Below, in pieces: positions 7,726-14,907 of a stretch of DNA of 14,907 bases. The notes below the pieces were generated by a model. The model saw only the letters and a program-made list of their open reading frames with translations, did not search any database and had not been told where the DNA came from. Numbering within the stretch: position 1 is the stretch's first letter; every line of letters begins with the position of its first letter. The position numbers and the translations under genes were made by a program. Location: contig FTLJ01000730.1 in the NCBI GenBank assembly GCA_900155495.1, positions 1 through 14,907 on the forward strand. The letters run 5' to 3'. The stretch comes from Porogramme epimiltina (Eukaryota > Basidiomycota > Agaricomycetes > Polyporales > Polyporaceae).

Positions 7726-8373
7726 TCACTGAGCGTCGAGGATCATGCCCCCCACGTTTGTGCCCCTCCGTGCGGCATCGTAGAGCAGGCGCGCCCCGCC
7801 GTAGAAGACCTTCGCCCCGCCCCAGAAGAGACGGTAACCTCGAAACAAGAACACGGCCGCCTCAATTAGGCTCTTGCACCCATCGAAGAGGAGGAGAACG
7901 CCGTCAACCCGCCGGGGCGGGTTGACGAGGGGCACCACCGCGTCAGTGGCCTCCTCGCGCGCTGCACCCTCGGCGGCGCTCGGGACGCGGGGCTGGACGT
8001 TGCTCGCGCGCTCTGCGCGCCCGGTCGCCTGGCCGCGGTGCCCTCCCCGGGCGCGCGTCTTCCCGGCGCGAGCGGGCGCGGGACCGGCGTCTGCGGGCGC
8101 AGGGGCGCCGGGGGCCTGAGTGGGGGCGGGCTCATCGCGGAAGAGATGATTGGCGCCGTCCACAATGAGACGAACACCTTCGATAAGCTTCTTTCCTCCG
8201 TTCAAGAGGCTCTGGCCTCCTTTGATGCATTGGTTCGCGCCGGTGCGCACCATGGCCACGGGGTTATTGACGTCGGGCTCGGCGGGCGCGTTGTCGGCGC
8301 GAGCGCCTGCGTTTTCGGCCTGCTCGGCGTCTGCGATGACGCGCGCGGCTTGTACATGGTCGAATCTCTCCAT
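7726..8373 (-). CDS. Glycine-heptad repeat protein, 215 aa, unknown function
   Basis: I do not recognise this protein. The intact frame runs from ATG 8373 (context CAGAGATGG) to TGA 7728-7726; a longer frame without ATG extends upstream, so a 5' exon is possible. Two blocks repeat every seven residues. Block 1 has glycines at 45, 52, 59, 66 and 73 (e.g. GGQSLLN, GGKKLIE, GVRLIVD). Block 2 has a small residue at 158, 165, 172, 179, 186, 193 and 200 (GCKSLIE, GGAKVFY, GGARLLYD). The pattern is small-small-polar-x-hydrophobic-hydrophobic-polar. They are joined by a Pro/Ala/Arg/Gly linker (about 81-140), and the first 40 residues are acidic. There is no signal peptide. Strict heptads with a small residue at one position suggest packed or membrane-surface amphipathic helices (inference). 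The repeat is in protein, not in DNA sequence, so selection on the protein is likely. Confidence 0.65.
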   Translation of the reverse strand: MERFDHVQAARVIADAEQAENAGARADNAPAEPDVNNPVAMVRTGANQCIKGGQSLLNGGKKLIEGVRLIVDGANHLFRDEPAPTQAPGAPAPADAGPAPARAGKTRARGGHRGQATGRAERASNVQPRVPSAAEGAAREEATDAVVPLVNPPRRVDGVLLLFDGCKSLIEAAVFLFRGYRLFWGGAKVFYGGARLLYDAARRGTNVGGMILDAQ

Positions 8374-8800
8374 CTCTGAGTCGCTGTCTTTCACTAAGTG
8401 TGCGGGCTGCTGAGTATGCGAGTGGTGTGGAGTGGATGTGTAGAGAGAGGGGTTCTCCTGCAGCACCTACATTGGCGCCCATCCCGGGAACATGGCCTGT
8501 TCTGCCGTATTACCTTATTGGGGACGGCTACTTACGCTCGCCAGCGAACGCGCGCGAACGCGCGCGCACCATGCGCATGAGCTAAAAACCCATAGATCAT
8601 GGACGCGACAACGCGTCCGCGCGCAGCATCGCCACCCCCGCGTCGTATGATCGGGGAGGACTCGTGCCTGAGGAGCCCCGCTTGCACAGCCACCGCCACC
8701 AGCCGAGGGACCGCCTTGTACATGTTCCGAAACGTCTCTCTCGCCAGACTGGCCTGGCTCCGCGGCCTCACACTGACGGCCTTACGGCAGGCGCGGGGCG
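8374..8800. other. No gene seen
   Basis: This is presumed upstream region of the minus-strand glycine-heptad gene. It contains an alternating-CG patch (CGCGCGAACGCGCGCGC, near 8548-8566). Frames on both strands are Arg/Ala-rich without splice logic. Confidence 0.3.
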
Positions 8801-9289
8801 AGTGCGCGCCACAAGTCGGGCGAAATGGGCGACGAGTGCTGGATAGCGGCCGATGCAGGGGTCAACGTGCCCGGAGAGTCTATTTATGGGGCGATGCTCG
8901 GAAATGCCTTCAAGTTTGACGTTTCGGCGATCAAAGAATGATTTTTCACGTGCTTCGTGAAAGACGGGAGGAATAAGAATGTTCCGGCCCACATCCACCA
9001 TACGTTGGTCTGGCACCCCCAGAAAAGGGGAATTTTAGGGACATGACAACGTTGCCCTTTGCGACATGTTCAACAACTCCATTTTATGACCTTCAGAATG
9101 AGCAGAGCATCAACGGGTTCTGCAGCGAAGACGTCCGACTACCAGCTTTCGTCAAAGTCAGCTTGGGTAAGCCAGGGCGTGGCTCGACGGGATCTCGAAA
9201 CAATGGATTGACAAGCAGCCATTTGTGAGCGTACATTGGCAACTACAGCACTAGCAATACATCATAATAAATATTTCATGAACGCATGA
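8801..9289 (+). pseudogene. Broken gene fragment, family unknown
   Basis: Three protein-like pieces lie in order. Piece 1 (ATG 8825) reads MGDECWIAADAGVNVPGES, then NAFKFDVSAIKE, and stops at TGA 8939-8941. The same frame continues with FFTCFVKDGRNKNVPAHIHH and TLVW to about 9014. Piece 2 is one frame over (about 9015-9166): NFRDMTTLPFATCSTTPFYD and EDVRLPAFVKVSL. It ends in a good donor (GTAAGC at 9167), and a 52-nt intron with a TTGAC branch ends at 9218. The last piece (ICERTLATTALAIHH) stops at TGA 9287-9289. The TGA fits a CGA-to-TGA change (Arg between KE and FF). One nonsense and one frameshift make it a likely pseudogene. I cannot name the family. The start upstream of 8801 is not resolved. 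Confidence 0.5.
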
Positions 9290-9609
9290 CGGGACTAGGA
9301 CACGAGATAAGTTACACTGAAGATCCGTGGTAAGTGAGAGAGGTACGAGAGTGCTAAAGAGGTGACTAAGCCAGCTCATGACGAAGGCGAATTGGGTCGC
9401 GGCGGAAGTGGGCCCGTCGGAGCTGGGTGCGGCGGAGGTGAGGCAGGCCTAGCGCGACACTGACGCGGGGGCGAAGCAGCCGCGACGACTTTGGACTGAG
9501 AAGCGTGAACGTCGTGCGTGGGCGGGAGCAAGCTAAGTGAGCTTGTCTGCTCCTGCGACGAAGCTGCATTGGCTGACGCTGGGATGGGCGGGAGCGGGCG
9601 AGGATAGCT
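9290..9609. other. Intergenic, with a coding-like extension of the minus-strand gene
   Basis: From 9609 down to the TGA at 9378-9376, the frame of the minus-strand gene continues open past its TAG for 77 codons, rich in Pro, Ser and Ala. It includes SSQEQTSSLS, which resembles VSLGQTSSRLS and VSQAQTG in the gene itself. 9290-9375 holds nothing I can identify. Confidence 0.4.
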
Positions 9610-10659
9610 CTAGCCTGTCTGCGCCTGCGAGACCGACGGGCTAGAGGGCTTATTGTTAGAGGGCGGGGTAGCTGGGACGACTACGGAATGAGAAGGGTTA
9701 TCGTCGGGCGTCGACAGACGTGAGCTTGTCTGCCCCAGCGAGACATACGGAACCGAGGGCTCATTGGTCGCGCGCGGGAGCCGAGGATTTGTGTGAGTGT
9801 GGACCCGCGAGGACGACGGGCGGGGATCCTCGTCGGCCGTGCGCGGGGTGACGCCATGGGGGAGGGAGGGGGAGGTTGCCCAAAAGGGAGGATGCTGCGC
9901 GGTTGCCGTATTTGGGTCGCGGGAGTCAACTTCCTCGTAAGGGGGAGGGTTGTAGGGGGGCTGCTGTGCGAGGTGGGGTGCAACAGGGCGATCTATGCTA
10001 TGCGGTGTGGATTCAGGGGGCCGTGGGAGGTCGGGCATCGGCATCTCGTGGGCAGGGGCGTGGCTGTTGGAGGGGGCATGGTTGTTGGAGGGGGAATGGT
10101 TGTTGGAGGGGGCGTAGTTGTTGAATGGGGCGGGCGTGTGTGAGTCGGGGGCGGATGTACGTGTGTCGAGGCCGACGGGCGGGTGCTTGTCGGGGGGGGG
10201 GGCAAAGGGCCGGCGCCCGGGGGACCTGTTAGCGTCGAGCCAGCCGGCCTCGCCCGCATCGGGGAGATCGTGTGGAATGAGGAGCGTCGACCGACGCTCG
10301 AGGGGTTGAGGGTAGCGGGGGCCTTTAAGGGGTTAGGTGTACGTATGAGGGTTGAATGGAAAGTGAATACCTGGGTCTCGGCGCCTAAGAGCCTCCACCG
10401 CAGAGAGGGCCGTTTGGACAAGGCGTTTGGAACACTTGGGGAGAAAGGGCATTGGAGTAGTAGTGAGAGCGAAGACGTCGACGTAGGACGACGATGAGGA
10501 CGACCGCGTCGGCGGTGCATCGACCACTGGTGTGCTTCGGTAGAAGAAGCTGCGGCTAGACGCCCTGCGCGCGCTTAGAGACGGGGGGTGGCGCTCATAG
10601 TCCGCCGTCTCGTAGAGTCGCAGCTGGTTCGGAAGCGTGATGTGGGGTGCGGGGAAAGC
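9610..10659 (-). CDS. Pro/Ser/Asn-rich protein with a PPxY motif (3' part of gene)
   Basis: I do not recognise the family. Two exons are well supported: 10659-10371 (96 codons plus 1 nt) and 10322-9610, with TAG at 9612-9610. They are joined by a 48-nt intron (donor GTATTC after CCAG, branch CCTAAC, acceptor TTAAAG) that keeps phase. The first exon reads ITLPNQLRLYETADYERHPP, then SFFYRSTPVVDAPP. The second has LLIPHDLPDAGEAGWLDANR, short Asn/His/Pro repeats and PPYNPPPYEEVD. PPPY fits the PPxY ligand of WW domains (Rsp5/Nedd4 type). No membrane segment or catalytic motif is visible. Upstream, ATAG ends another intron at 10660. A candidate exon at 10975-10865 (PSYGSQHARDPGFYHQ, then NVYEQGFPAYRTPQQ) has donor and acceptor, but I could not fix the exons between, nor the start. 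The TAG may be premature: the frame stays coding-like to 9376. Confidence 0.6.
10062..10133 (-). repeat. Four 18-bp coding tandem repeats
   Basis: Units of about GGTTGTTGGAGGGGGNAT start at 10062, 10080, 10098 and 10116. On the minus strand each encodes a hexapeptide such as SNNHAP/SNSHAP within the Pro/Asn-rich protein. The 18-bp length preserves frame, consistent with expansion under coding constraint. Confidence 0.6.
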
Positions 10660-10975
10660 CTATCCGGGTGCGCGAGGACAGCGCGGACATGTAGTCAAAA
10701 ATTAATAATGCGCGGACACTTGGAGCGCGAGCGCGAGCGTGCGGCGTACCTCGTGAGTGACGTTGCTGCGGTAGAATCGCTGGCGCGCCCGTATTCTGTA
10801 ACGCGGGGGGCGACCGAACCTGGGATTGCGCACCCGGGTCTGTCTTTGCGCGCGGTGAAGGTACCTGTTGGGGTGTACGGTATGCAGGAAAACCTTGCTC
10901 ATAGACGTTCGGAAGGCCAGAGGTCAACTGGTGATAAAACCCCGGGTCGCGGGCGTGTTGGGATCCATAGGAGGG

Positions 10976-11284
10976 CTGGCAGAGAGTCGCTCATGGACGT
11001 GAGCGAGGTCCGCTGGCGCAACTGTGCCAAGATACTGTCGCGAGGCCGTGAGATGAGCCCAGTGCGTGCGCCGCGTCCTCGCGCGACGGATGTGCGCACC
11101 TTGATGACGGTGGGCCCCTGCTTGTCGCGCGCGCCTGCTTTTAGCGAGGGCCTGTGTTTCGGGCACGCGTGTTTTTCGCGCCCGCGCGTTTTCGCGCGTG
11201 CCACATTCTCGCATGGGCCTGTTATCCGCACGACAAGGCGGGCCTGAACACGGACTTCAACGCGTCGCGCTTGCCTGACTTCAC
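10976..11284. other. Unresolved; possible 5' exons of the minus-strand gene
   Basis: Open frames exist on both strands. On the minus strand a stretch reads HLTASRQYLG, then APADLAHVHERLSA (about 11120-10985), and could be an upstream exon, but it does not join the 10975 exon in phase by any splice pair I could find. No start codon or promoter was placed. Confidence 0.25.
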
Positions 11285-11575
11285 ATGGATACGTCGCGAA
11301 TGGCCCTGTGGTTGCCGTTGCCATTGCAGCGGACGCTCCAGCCTTGCATTTGGTGAACGCCTATTTCGAGGTCGCCGCTGGTGCGGGCTCAGTTGGACAC
11401 CATATGGGTCTAGATGACCTAGCAGTGAGACTGGCACACGCGCCATCTCCATTGCCTGTGGCCAACCCTTGTTGAGGGGGACTCGTGCTCGCATTGGACG
11501 GCGCTGGAGAATCGCTGTTGGAATCGGGGCGCGGCCTAGTTGCGCCACTGACGCTGGCGGGCCTAGTGCAAGCTA
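11285..11575 (+). pseudogene. Coding-like relic interrupted by the transposon
   Basis: The plus frame reads GYVANGPVVAVAIAADAPAL, then HLVNAYFEVAAGAG and HHMGLDDLAVRLAHAP, a TGA at 11476-11478, then GGLVLALDGAGESLLESGRG up to the transposon. Removing the element and one copy of the duplicated target continues this frame into the right flank (QAIYLSATMRLT...). The minus strand also has a Ser/Pro-rich open frame here, so strand assignment is uncertain and no family is recognised. Confidence 0.3.
11568..11575. repeat. Target-site duplication, left copy
   Basis: GCAAGCTA directly abuts the left terminal repeat and is identical to 12681-12688 at the right end. Eight base pairs is the duplication length made by hAT transposases. 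Confidence 0.85.
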
Positions 11576-11589
11576 TAAGGCTGAACACG

Positions 11590-11800
11590 GGTTAACCTGC
11601 GGGTGATCCGGACCTGAACCTGTGGGTAGTTCAAGCCAGAAGTATCCGACCTGGAACCGTGTGGGTATGACCCGCAGAATGACCTGGACCCGCAGACCCG
11701 GACCTGTACACCCACGGGTGTACCTGTGTACTGACCCAGACCCTTAGGTAGCTGCAGGTATACCTGCACAGTCATGGGTACAGACAGGTATACCTATGGG
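11590..11800. repeat. Left subterminal repeat block of the transposon
   Basis: Repeated GACCTG(A/G)ACC, ACCCGCAG and GGGTGTACC words, including the palindromes GTACACCC-AC-GGGTGTAC (11706-11723), GCAGGTATACCTGC (11754-11767) and AGGTATACCT (11786-11795). The matching right block (about 12510-12663) has CAGGTATACCTG at 12639-12650. Such blocks bind transposase in hAT elements (family knowledge). Confidence 0.65.
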
Positions 11801-12415
11801 TCATATATTTATAGACTCTACCGCTACTCAGGTCATTAACCCCGCACCAACCGCACCGTCTATCTACATGCTTACCGTCACACCTCATTCCACTGCACTC
11901 GACCCTGTATGGATTTCCCTCGCCCTCACTCTCGCCCGTCATGAGAACAAAATTGCCTGCTTGTACGCCCTCTTCGATGCTCAAGCTGCCTCAAGTGCTT
12001 CCAGTGTGGCAGTTCTTCATAGGTCTACCACCCCTATTCCGCCCACCACAACCGTAGCTTTGCTGGACGACATGGCACGTGCCACTAATGATGAACTAGC
12101 CTGTACTACCAAAGATATCCTCACGTGGGCTGTCGACGTTCTGAGCCAGGCTGACAATGGCATTGCATGCATTTCGGACGACCTCGTACTCTTCCCAGTG
12201 CCAGGGAGGGCACTGGGTAGAGTAGTAGGCAGTGGCCAAGGCATTGACGCTACCACTGCTCATCGCTGACCAAGCTCACGGCTGCCCCTGCTGTCCCTGT
12301 AATGTTTCATGACCTGTTCACTCCGCCATTCTCATCACTGGAGGACGCTGACAATGGTGATCTCCCCGGTTTAGTTACGCCTCAGGGTTCTAGTAGTGAT
12401 TCGGACTCCAATTAG
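11796..12415 (+). CDS. Cargo ORF inside the transposon, two exons, unknown function
   Basis: I do not recognise this protein. The first exon is open from ATG 11796 to 12221. A TATATTTATA element at 11803-11812 makes ATG 11868 (reading MLTVTPHSTALDPVW) the likelier start. A 53-nt intron candidate (GTAGTA donor at 12222, AAG end at 12274) joins in phase to 12275-12415, ending at TAG 12413-12415. The product would be 188 aa, or 164 aa from ATG 11868. It contains WISLALTLARHENKIACLYA, DDMARATNDELACTTKDIL and an acidic tail SSSDSDSN. Without splicing, the frame ends at TGA 12267-12269. No transposase catalytic (DDE/RNase H-like) or BED motif is visible. It may be a captured host gene or an accessory protein; an unspliced product is also possible. 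Confidence 0.5.
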
Positions 12416-12680
12416 TCATGTATGATTACTAGTAGCAGATTTGTGCAATGATAACCAAACCGCGTCCTCCGCCTGAACAGCATCACAATGAAATTGGTAA
12501 ATATATTTGGTGACCCACAGGTATCCTCACGGGTCATTCAATAGTTCGTCATCTTTCGACCTGGACCCACAGGTAACCGTACTGTGGGTAACCTGGACCT
12601 GAGGGACCCGGAGCTGTAGGTAATCTCATGGGTAATGCCAGGTATACCTGCGAGGTGACCCGGACCCGTGTTCAGCCTTA

Positions 12681-12688
12681 GCAAGCTA
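12681..12688. repeat. Target-site duplication, right copy
   Basis: GCAAGCTA immediately after the right terminal repeat, identical to 11568-11575. Confidence 0.85.
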
Positions 12689-13023
12689 TATATCTGAGCG
12701 CCACGATGCGCCTGACGATGCGCGCAGCGGACAAAACGAGGGACCTCGCGCAGCGCATTTGCGGACGTTTGAGCCTGACACGCATTCGGGTGACGATGGG
12801 CGACGGCGTGGCAATGACCTCAACGAGAAGTTTGCGGGTCAGTTGCAGCGAACCGGATTGCTCGGCCTAACCAGGCTGGATGTATGTGAGACTCAGGCAC
12901 CTGTGTTGGGTAGGATTAGCCTCGGCGACGCGTGTAGACACCAAAGCGGCGCACCACCAGTGGTATTTAGGCGTGGACACGCAACTGGACGTGGCAAAGC
13001 GGGAGGGTGAATTTTTGGGCGCG
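12689..13023. other. Right flank of the transposon; open frames but no assignable gene
   Basis: Two overlapping plus-strand frames are open here. One continues the pre-insertion frame to a TAA at 12870. Another reads HLRTFEPDTHSGDDGRR, then NDLNEKFAGQLQRTGLLGL. Near 12935-13015 a third reads DTKAAHHQWYLGVDTQLDVA. None has splice sites or a recognised family. Confidence 0.25.
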
Positions 13024-13164
13024 GCCGGCTCTGAGCCGGCTCTGAGTCGGCGCCGCACAGCCACTGAAGCCGGCTCTGTAGCCGCCACAAGACTGAAAGC
13101 TTGACGGCGCTGAAAATCTATTTCTAGCGCCCATGCCCCCGAGAGCCGGCTCAGAGCCGGCTCT
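13024..13164. repeat. GCCGGCTC hairpin cluster
   Basis: GCCGGCT-CTG-AGCCGGC forms a 7-bp-arm hairpin at 13024-13040. GAGCCGGCTC at 13143-13152 and AGAGCCGGCTCT at 13153-13164 are palindromes. About 36 bp starting at 13025 recur as a diverged direct repeat from 13146 (both run into CGCCG-CGCA / GCCGGTGCCGCA). A single GCCGGCTCTG lies at 13069-13078. No mobile-element ends were found around it. Confidence 0.55.
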
Positions 13165-13792
13165 GCGCCGGTGCCGCAGGGGCTTCTAGCCACATCGCCA
13201 CCACTGACACCACCACACGACTTATAAGAGACCCCCTTCCGCCGATGGCCCTCGTCGAGTTCTTCCCTCTCCAAACTTGTGTGAGCTTGGACTCCACCGG
13301 TGCGTTATATCATCTATTTGCTGCGTTTTGCAAGGCGTTTTGACAAGCCCTTCCCTCTCTGGTGATGTCTCATAGATAGGAGGTGGAGACCACGCTAACA
13401 TGTTATCAATAGTCCATAGATGTAGAGGCTTGTGCGGCGTGCCTAGCCGATGAGGCTGAAGTGTGGGCGGAAGTTCGAGGCCCGGAATGAACGCGGCGGA
13501 AAGAGCCGGGAATAAATTTTGGAACATCACATTGTTGTCTTACACGGATCTCGAATGGAGAGGGTCTATCGTGGCGCATGTCATACACTAGTAGCATGCA
13601 AGTAGCCCTGTGGTGTCACTTGGGATCACAGAGGTGAGGATGCCGTCGAGTATATTCCCAGGTCTTGGATTACTCTCCACTGGGGCCGATTTTCTGCTGA
13701 ACTGAGCCCAAATAAGTGGGGAATGATGAATGCTAATTTATAAATCACACTGCTTCTTGAGAAAGATATATATATGGTGAAGAGTAAGACCT
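13165..13792. other. Downstream flank of the HET-type gene; weak gene signals only
   Basis: On the plus strand, TATAAGAG at 13223-13230 is followed by ATG 13245, 12 codons and a GTGAGC donor at 13281 (peptide MALVEFFPLQTC). I found no second exon, and the TATA-ATG gap (22 bp) is too short for a usual leader. On the minus strand, ATG 13527 opens 101 codons (LFPALSAAFIPGLEL...) without support. An (AT)n run lies at 13767-13775. Confidence 0.25.
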
Positions 13793-14907
13793 TTACAAAT
13801 ATGCTCCCTCAAGCTTTATATCCAGAATAAGGGGCCATGTATACAGGCCTTGAGAGTGTGAGAAGGACAAGCAAGCAATATATCTACCCTCACAAGACAC
13901 CTTCTCCATTCCTGGCCAATCCTCAACGTGGTCCATCGTGCAATTGTGGTCGTAATTTTCATCTACTTCCCACTTCTGTGGAGACAAGAGAGCGATTGTT
14001 ACCCAGCGTTTTCGCTGCTGTATTTCTCCTTGACCACACGTCCCGAGGGTAACTATGAGGCCCTTCATAGTATGGATATCTTCGAAAATGAGCCTAGCGG
14101 TGAGTTCGAGACTATCGGTTGGCCTGCTTATGAGCCACAAAGGTCGTGGACGGAGTCCACCTGTGGCGAGGCGAGCTATGAGCTTGTTTGGGATAATGAA
14201 GGGCGTGGGGGAAGCAACACAGTTGAGGGGCCCACAAGGATCTGGGAGTTCATCTCGAGAGATGGAAGGGCTGTTGGAAATAATAAAATCTTTCCATTTA
14301 GCTGTGTAGGTATTCCCGTTGAATTTGAGGTTGTACAGGTCTGACCCGAGCAAGGCAAGTCGTCCAACTGTTGCTTGACCACTCTCAGGATTGAGTATTC
14401 CCAGTCCAACGTGATACATAGGTCGTGATGGGTCCTGTAGTGCTGCACCAGAGGGATGGAGAACGAGTCCGATGTGCTGCTTAGTATTATCGCAGAGGAG
14501 GATTGCAATGAGGTAGTTGTTAACCTCAAAGACGGGGAACCGGCACTCGACACCCCGACTGGTTGTGGTGAAATGTGGCAACTCGAGGAGACCGAAGGGG
14601 CCGCACTGTTTCCTGCCACTCCCAGAGGGAATCTAAACTGCATTGTCAGTGATAAATACTCTGCATGTACAGAATGGCTCACATTATCTTCAGGCCACTG
14701 GTTCAAAAGGTACGGTTGTAGGGGGTCCCTCAACACTCCAGGAGTGTACGTGGCCTGCCTGCTATTAGCTGTCTTGAATGCTTCTGGAGACCGTGCGAGT
14801 AGGTATGATTGAGTAGTAGATGGGGCCAATCTGTACGTCTTCGCTGGTGGGAATATTGTGAGTGGTCCAGGTGGTAGAGTCTGGCCCCACACAAACAACG
14901 ATGTGTC
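13793..14907 (-). CDS. HET-domain protein (heterokaryon incompatibility type), C-terminal 354 residues
   Basis: Fungal HET-domain proteins act in non-self recognition and cell death after hyphal fusion; most copies are uncharacterised. Seen here: an exon from the window edge 14907 to 14683 (75 codons), a 50-nt intron 14682-14633 (GTGAGC donor, CACTGAC branch, TTTAG acceptor), and a last exon 14632-13793 ending in TAA. The first exon begins DTSLFVWG, the segment that follows the HET domain in agaricomycete members as I remember them. It continues YLLARSPEAF and LQPYLLNQW. The last exon has CGPFGLLELPHFTT, RGVECRFPVFEV, LLCDNTKQHIGLVLHP, QDPSRPMYHVG, RLALLGSDLYNLKFNG and IVTLGTCGQG. The frame is intact throughout. 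The HET domain itself is beyond the right edge, so activity cannot be judged. Family call is by remembered similarity. Confidence 0.8.

Larger units (their letters stand above)
11576..12680. mobile_element. Non-autonomous hAT-like DNA transposon, 1105 bp, complete
   Basis: Both ends carry TAAGGCTGAACACGGGT as a perfect 17-bp inverted repeat (11576-11592 and 12664-12680), flanked by an exact 8-bp duplication. The 8-bp target duplication and the YARNG-like TIR start point to the hAT superfamily. About 200 bp at the left and 170 bp at the right are filled with short CCTGGACCC/GGGTAACC-type words and palindromes, as expected for subterminal transposase-binding sites. No hAT transposase, BED finger or dimerisation domain is encoded, so it would need a transposase from elsewhere. 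The internal ORF is listed separately. Perfect TIRs and duplication argue for a fairly recent insertion. Confidence 0.85.

Noticed and set aside
9993..10520. 175-codon minus frame rich in Pro/Thr
   Set aside because: It overlaps the better supported spliced frame on the same strand and reads through the intron at 10370-10323; the Pro/Thr tracts come from the 18-bp repeat.
10588..11247. 219-codon plus frame
   Set aside because: It lies opposite minus-strand exons that join in phase with proper introns; its Arg-rich product looks like an antisense shadow.
13067..13164. GCCGGCTC repeats as transposon terminal repeats
   Set aside because: The copies are mainly direct, not inverted, and no flanking target duplication was found.
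13425..13495. Possible tRNA with GTTCGAGGC as T-loop
   Set aside because: No acceptor-stem pairing and no convincing A-box or anticodon arm could be drawn.
14176..14898. 240-codon minus frame overlapping the HET-type gene
   Set aside because: It equals the true frame only up to the donor at 14682; past the intron it is out of frame with the conserved HET-type C-terminus.

Overview
The window looks like nuclear DNA of a basidiomycete fungus, most likely an Agaricomycete. Gene pieces are split by 45-60 nt GT-AG introns with CTNAC/CTGAC-type branch sites, codons are GC-ending, and the two recognisable edge genes are fungal. No tRNA, rRNA, CRISPR array or bacterial signal was found. All calls come from reading the sequence; no search was run.

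Layout. At the left edge (1-227, minus) is the 5' end of an RPF2-like ribosome-biogenesis (Brix family) gene. From 228 to about 5000 there is mostly gene-poor DNA: a C-rich stretch, an 88-residue coding fragment (1713-1979), a possible decayed exon (3567-3770), several palindromes, and an imperfect tandem array built around 20-bp palindromes (4363-4700).

The most interesting locus is 5079-7005 (plus). It is a seven-exon gene model whose splice phases all agree. Its first exon encodes a close mimic of the histone H3 N-terminal tail, keeping R2, T3, K4, K9, T11, G12, G13, A15 and P16. A PHD-like zinc finger and a C-terminal zinc-ribbon-like segment follow. Two in-frame TAA codons suggest it is a decaying member of a family. 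A TATA box, paired GATA sites and a perfect inverted repeat lie upstream.

From 7726 to 8373 (minus) is an intact ORF for a protein with strict 7-residue glycine repeats. At 8801-9289 (plus) is a broken gene with one nonsense codon and one frameshift. At 9610-10659 (minus, perhaps reaching about 10975) is a Pro/Ser/Asn-rich PPxY protein gene. At 11576-12680 is a complete 1105-bp non-autonomous DNA transposon with perfect 17-bp terminal inverted repeats and a perfect 8-bp target-site duplication (hAT-like). It carries a probable two-exon ORF that is not an evident transposase. A cluster of GCCGGCTC hairpins follows (13024-13164).

At the right edge (13793-14907, minus) are the last two exons of a HET-domain (heterokaryon incompatibility type) protein gene. 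The picture is a fast-evolving block between a conserved housekeeping gene and a self/non-self recognition type gene, with several broken genes and one insertion whose boundaries are still intact.
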